Source: Planctomycetota bacterium
Lineage (GTDB): Bacteria; Planctomycetota; Brocadiia; Brocadiales; Bathyanammoxibiaceae
Assembly: GCA_030598065.1 (NCBI GenBank)
Contig: JAUVQR010000072.1
Location: forward strand, 1-7,018
DNA length: 7,018 nt
Direction: 5' to 3'
Below the pieces are notes generated by a model. It saw nothing but the letters and a program-made list of their open reading frames with translations, was not told the origin of the DNA and searched no databases. Shown here piece by piece: positions 5,320 through 7,018 of the stretch; position 1 is the stretch's first letter; each line of letters opens with the position of its first letter. The position numbers and the translations under genes are program-made.

Positions 5320-6393
5320 ATGAACCTCAAGGTCAACATAAGACGACAGGCCGGGACCTTTCATCTGGACGTGGCGTTTTCGGTGGAAAAACCCCTTACC
5401 GCCATCTTCGGTCCTTCGGGAAGCGGCAAGACCACCATACTGAACTGCATCTCCGGCGTAATAGAGCCGCGTGACGGCGAGATATCCATCGGCGGCATGC
5501 CCCTGTACAGCAGCGAAGACGGCGTGAACCTGCCCCCGGAAAGCCGCAACATAGGCTACGTGTTCCAGGAAGGGCTTCTCTTCCCGCATCTCACGGTGGA
5601 AAAGAACATCTTCTACGGTTTTAACCCGGCTGATGAGTCAAGATGCCACATCGTCCCTCAGGCGGTCATAGACGTCCTGGATATAGAAAACTTCCTTGGT
5701 AAAAAACCGCGCCAGTTGTCCGGCGGAGAGCAGCAGAGGGTGTCCATCGCCAGGGCGCTCCTGTCGCATCCGCGGCTGCTCATCTTCGACGAGCCGGTAT
5801 CTGCGCTGGACTGGGGCCTCAAGAGCCGGTTCCTGGGCTATCTTAAACGGATAAAGGAAGAATTCCACGTCCCCATACTCTACGTTACCCACGCCTTCTC
5901 CGAGATTATGAACCTGGCGGACGAGGTAATCGTAATAAAAGACGGCAGGGTGCTGGCCACTGGCGGCATATCGAGCTTGTTCCATTACCCGGAAATATTT
6001 CCCATAATAGAGTCCGGGGGGCTGGAGAACGTATTGACCCTCAAGGTGCTCTCGCATAATACGAAACGCGGCGTCACCCAGCTCGGGCTGGGCGGTGGCC
6101 GGCAACTAGTGGTGCCTCTAGGCGGGCCGGAACCCGGGGGAACGGTCTCGGCGATAGTACGGGCGCAGGACATACTGGTGAGCCGTCAGAGGCCGGCGGG
6201 GCTGAGCGCACGCAATATACTGGAGGGAACGGTCAAGGACGTCTCCGTTGCGGGCAGTAAGGCCGTTTTGTCCGTTGACCTGGGAGAGCGGATTATCGTC
6301 GAGATAACACACGAGGCCCTCCGAGAACTCGAAATAGAAACCGGCCGGACATATTTCTTCATTATTAAATCCAACTCCATACGGGTGTGTTAG
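5320..6393 (+). CDS. modC: Molybdate ABC transporter ATP-binding protein with C-terminal TOBE/Mop domain
   Basis: ModC is the ATPase that powers molybdate import on the cytoplasmic face of ModB. All nucleotide-binding elements are intact in this 357-residue protein: Walker A GPSGSGKT (31-38), Q-loop VFQEGLLFPH with Gln83, signature LSGGEQQ (133-139), Walker B LLIFDE (153-158), D-loop SALD (161-164) and H-loop His191. About residues 290-357 (LSARNILEGTVKDVSVAGSKAVLSV and onward) form a single TOBE/Mop domain, the small fold that binds molybdate in ModC and ModE and may give feedback control. Length is typical for ModC. No Shine-Dalgarno is evident before the ATG; modB ends 29 nt upstream, so translation may depend on coupling or reinitiation. 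With no such domain in the short ModE, this is the only molybdate-binding regulatory domain visible here. Confidence 0.95.
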   Translation: MNLKVNIRRQAGTFHLDVAFSVEKPLTAIFGPSGSGKTTILNCISGVIEPRDGEISIGGMPLYSSEDGVNLPPESRNIGYVFQEGLLFPHLTVEKNIFYGFNPADESRCHIVPQAVIDVLDIENFLGKKPRQLSGGEQQRVSIARALLSHPRLLIFDEPVSALDWGLKSRFLGYLKRIKEEFHVPILYVTHAFSEIMNLADEVIVIKDGRVLATGGISSLFHYPEIFPIIESGGLENVLTLKVLSHNTKRGVTQLGLGGGRQLVVPLGGPEPGGTVSAIVRAQDILVSRQRPAGLSARNILEGTVKDVSVAGSKAVLSVDLGERIIVEITHEALRELEIETGRTYFFIIKSNSIRVC

Positions 6394-6406
6394 GGCTTTT
6401 CGTCCC

Positions 6407-6420
6407 GGAGGCATGCCTCC
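6407..6420. terminator. 14-bp palindrome GGAGGCATGCCTCC after modC
   Basis: This perfect dyad begins 13 bp after the modC stop. In RNA it would form a 5-bp GC stem with a CATG loop, possibly marking the end of the modABC transcript. No T-run follows, so it is not a canonical intrinsic terminator. A protein binding site is an alternative. Confidence 0.35.
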
Positions 6421-6515
6421 CTTGACCTCTCCAACATAACACAAGACAAAAGCGCATCCCTCCGCTAAAATCCCGGTCGTGCCGTGCTAATTATTCCAAA
6501 ATTACAGCTTATGTG

Positions 6516-6543
6516 TTGACTGTGTATGCAGTTTGTAAATAAT
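6516..6543 (+). promoter_or_regulatory. Sigma70-type promoter of the RidA gene
   Basis: The -35 box TTGACT (6516-6521) and -10 box AATAAT (6538-6543), which matches TATAAT at five of six positions, are 16 bp apart. Transcription should begin near 6550, giving a leader of about 40 nt that contains GGAGG (6577-6581), 9 nt before the ATG. The rest of the modC-RidA gap (6421-6515) shows nothing else I recognise. Confidence 0.6.
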
Positions 6544-6590
6544 CGTTTCTTAACGACCCTTGGAAAACCTGTACTCGGAGGATTAACATA

Positions 6591-7001
6591 ATGGCAGTTC
6601 AGCGGTTAAATTGCGACAAAAGACTTGCTTACCACAAAGGACTCATGTCCGACGCGTCGATTATTCCGGCCGAAGAGATGCTTAAGGGTTCCTTTCTCTT
6701 CTGCGGCGGCGCCATACCCAGAGACCCGGAGAACAACTGGGACATCCCCGATAACTTTGCAGAGCAGTGCCACGTAACGTTCAAGAATATGCTTGGGGTG
6801 CTCAAGGAGGCCGGGACCACTACCGATAACCTGATAAGGGTAATCGTATATCTGACGGACATGAGGGACTGGGAGGCCATGAACAACATTTACGCCCAGT
6901 ACATCAAGTCCGCACCCTCCAGGGCCTGTATCGGTATAGATGCCCTCAACAACAAGTATCAGATTGAGATTATCGTCGACGCGTTTATACCGGGCAAGTA
7001 G
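6591..7001 (+). CDS. RidA/YjgF/UK114 family protein (probable reactive imine deaminase)
   Basis: A 136-residue protein covering a complete RidA domain. Members form trimers in the cytoplasm; the RidA subfamily hydrolyses reactive enamine and imine intermediates released by pyridoxal-phosphate enzymes such as threonine dehydratase. Landmarks are FLFCGGAIPRD (35-45), the NFAEQCHVTFKNMLGVLKEAG region (55-75), VIVYLTDMRDW (84-94) and PSRACIGI (109-116). Arg111 in that last motif corresponds to the arginine that binds the substrate carboxylate (Arg105 in E. coli RidA), and Glu126 in QIEIIVDAF matches the conserved catalytic-site glutamate. Retention of both supports deaminase activity, though subfamilies differ in substrate. 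The N-terminus is slightly longer than in E. coli. A strong ribosome binding site (GGAGG) and its own promoter suggest a separate transcription unit from modABC, with no functional link implied. Confidence 0.93.
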   Translation: MAVQRLNCDKRLAYHKGLMSDASIIPAEEMLKGSFLFCGGAIPRDPENNWDIPDNFAEQCHVTFKNMLGVLKEAGTTTDNLIRVIVYLTDMRDWEAMNNIYAQYIKSAPSRACIGIDALNNKYQIEIIVDAFIPGK

Positions 7002-7018
7002 TAATCTGTAGCGTTCGC

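Noticed and set aside
5638..6105. Minus-strand open frame of 155 codons opposite modC
   Set aside because: It is antisense to intact ATPase motifs, with no recognisable protein and no ribosome binding site considered convincing.

Overview
The window reads as a stretch of chromosome from a Gram-negative bacterium with moderately high GC content. Two proteins carry Sec signal peptides without lipobox cysteines, and there is a ModABC importer with a periplasmic-type binding protein. The two Cache-domain proteins resemble sensor ectodomains common in Desulfobacterota and similar environmental lineages. I cannot name the genus, and that lineage hint is weak.

Layout, left to right. Positions 1-33 are the 3' end of a tRNA, probably tRNA-Pro, cut by the window edge. 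A strong 13-bp hairpin (75-124) follows, then an exported single-domain rhodanese (210-662). Two tandem minus-strand genes (3092-1932, then 1872-757) converge on it. They encode homologous membrane proteins, each with one double-Cache ectodomain between two membrane helices and no HAMP, kinase, cyclase or chemotaxis output domain. Their promoter (TTGACT-17-TAATAT) is overlaid by two perfect palindromes.

Diverging to the right is a molybdate cluster: a short ModE-type regulator with only the DNA-binding domain (3331-3675), then modA (3775-4572), modB (4619-5290) and modC (5320-6393). Between modE and modA lies a consensus promoter (TTGACA-16-TATTAT). Its -10 box is inside an inverted repeat (3699-3730) that closely resembles known ModE operators. 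The simplest model is that the ModE-like protein represses modABC when molybdate is sufficient, and that ModA captures the oxyanion for transport by ModB2C2. After a palindrome and a 197-bp gap, a RidA-family imine deaminase (6591-7001) has its own promoter and a strong ribosome binding site.

The most unusual items are the two Cache proteins without output domains, the paired palindromes in their promoter, the operator-promoter overlap ahead of modA combined with a ModE that lacks a visible molybdate-binding domain, and the hairpin downstream of the tRNA. I see no mobile element or CRISPR array.
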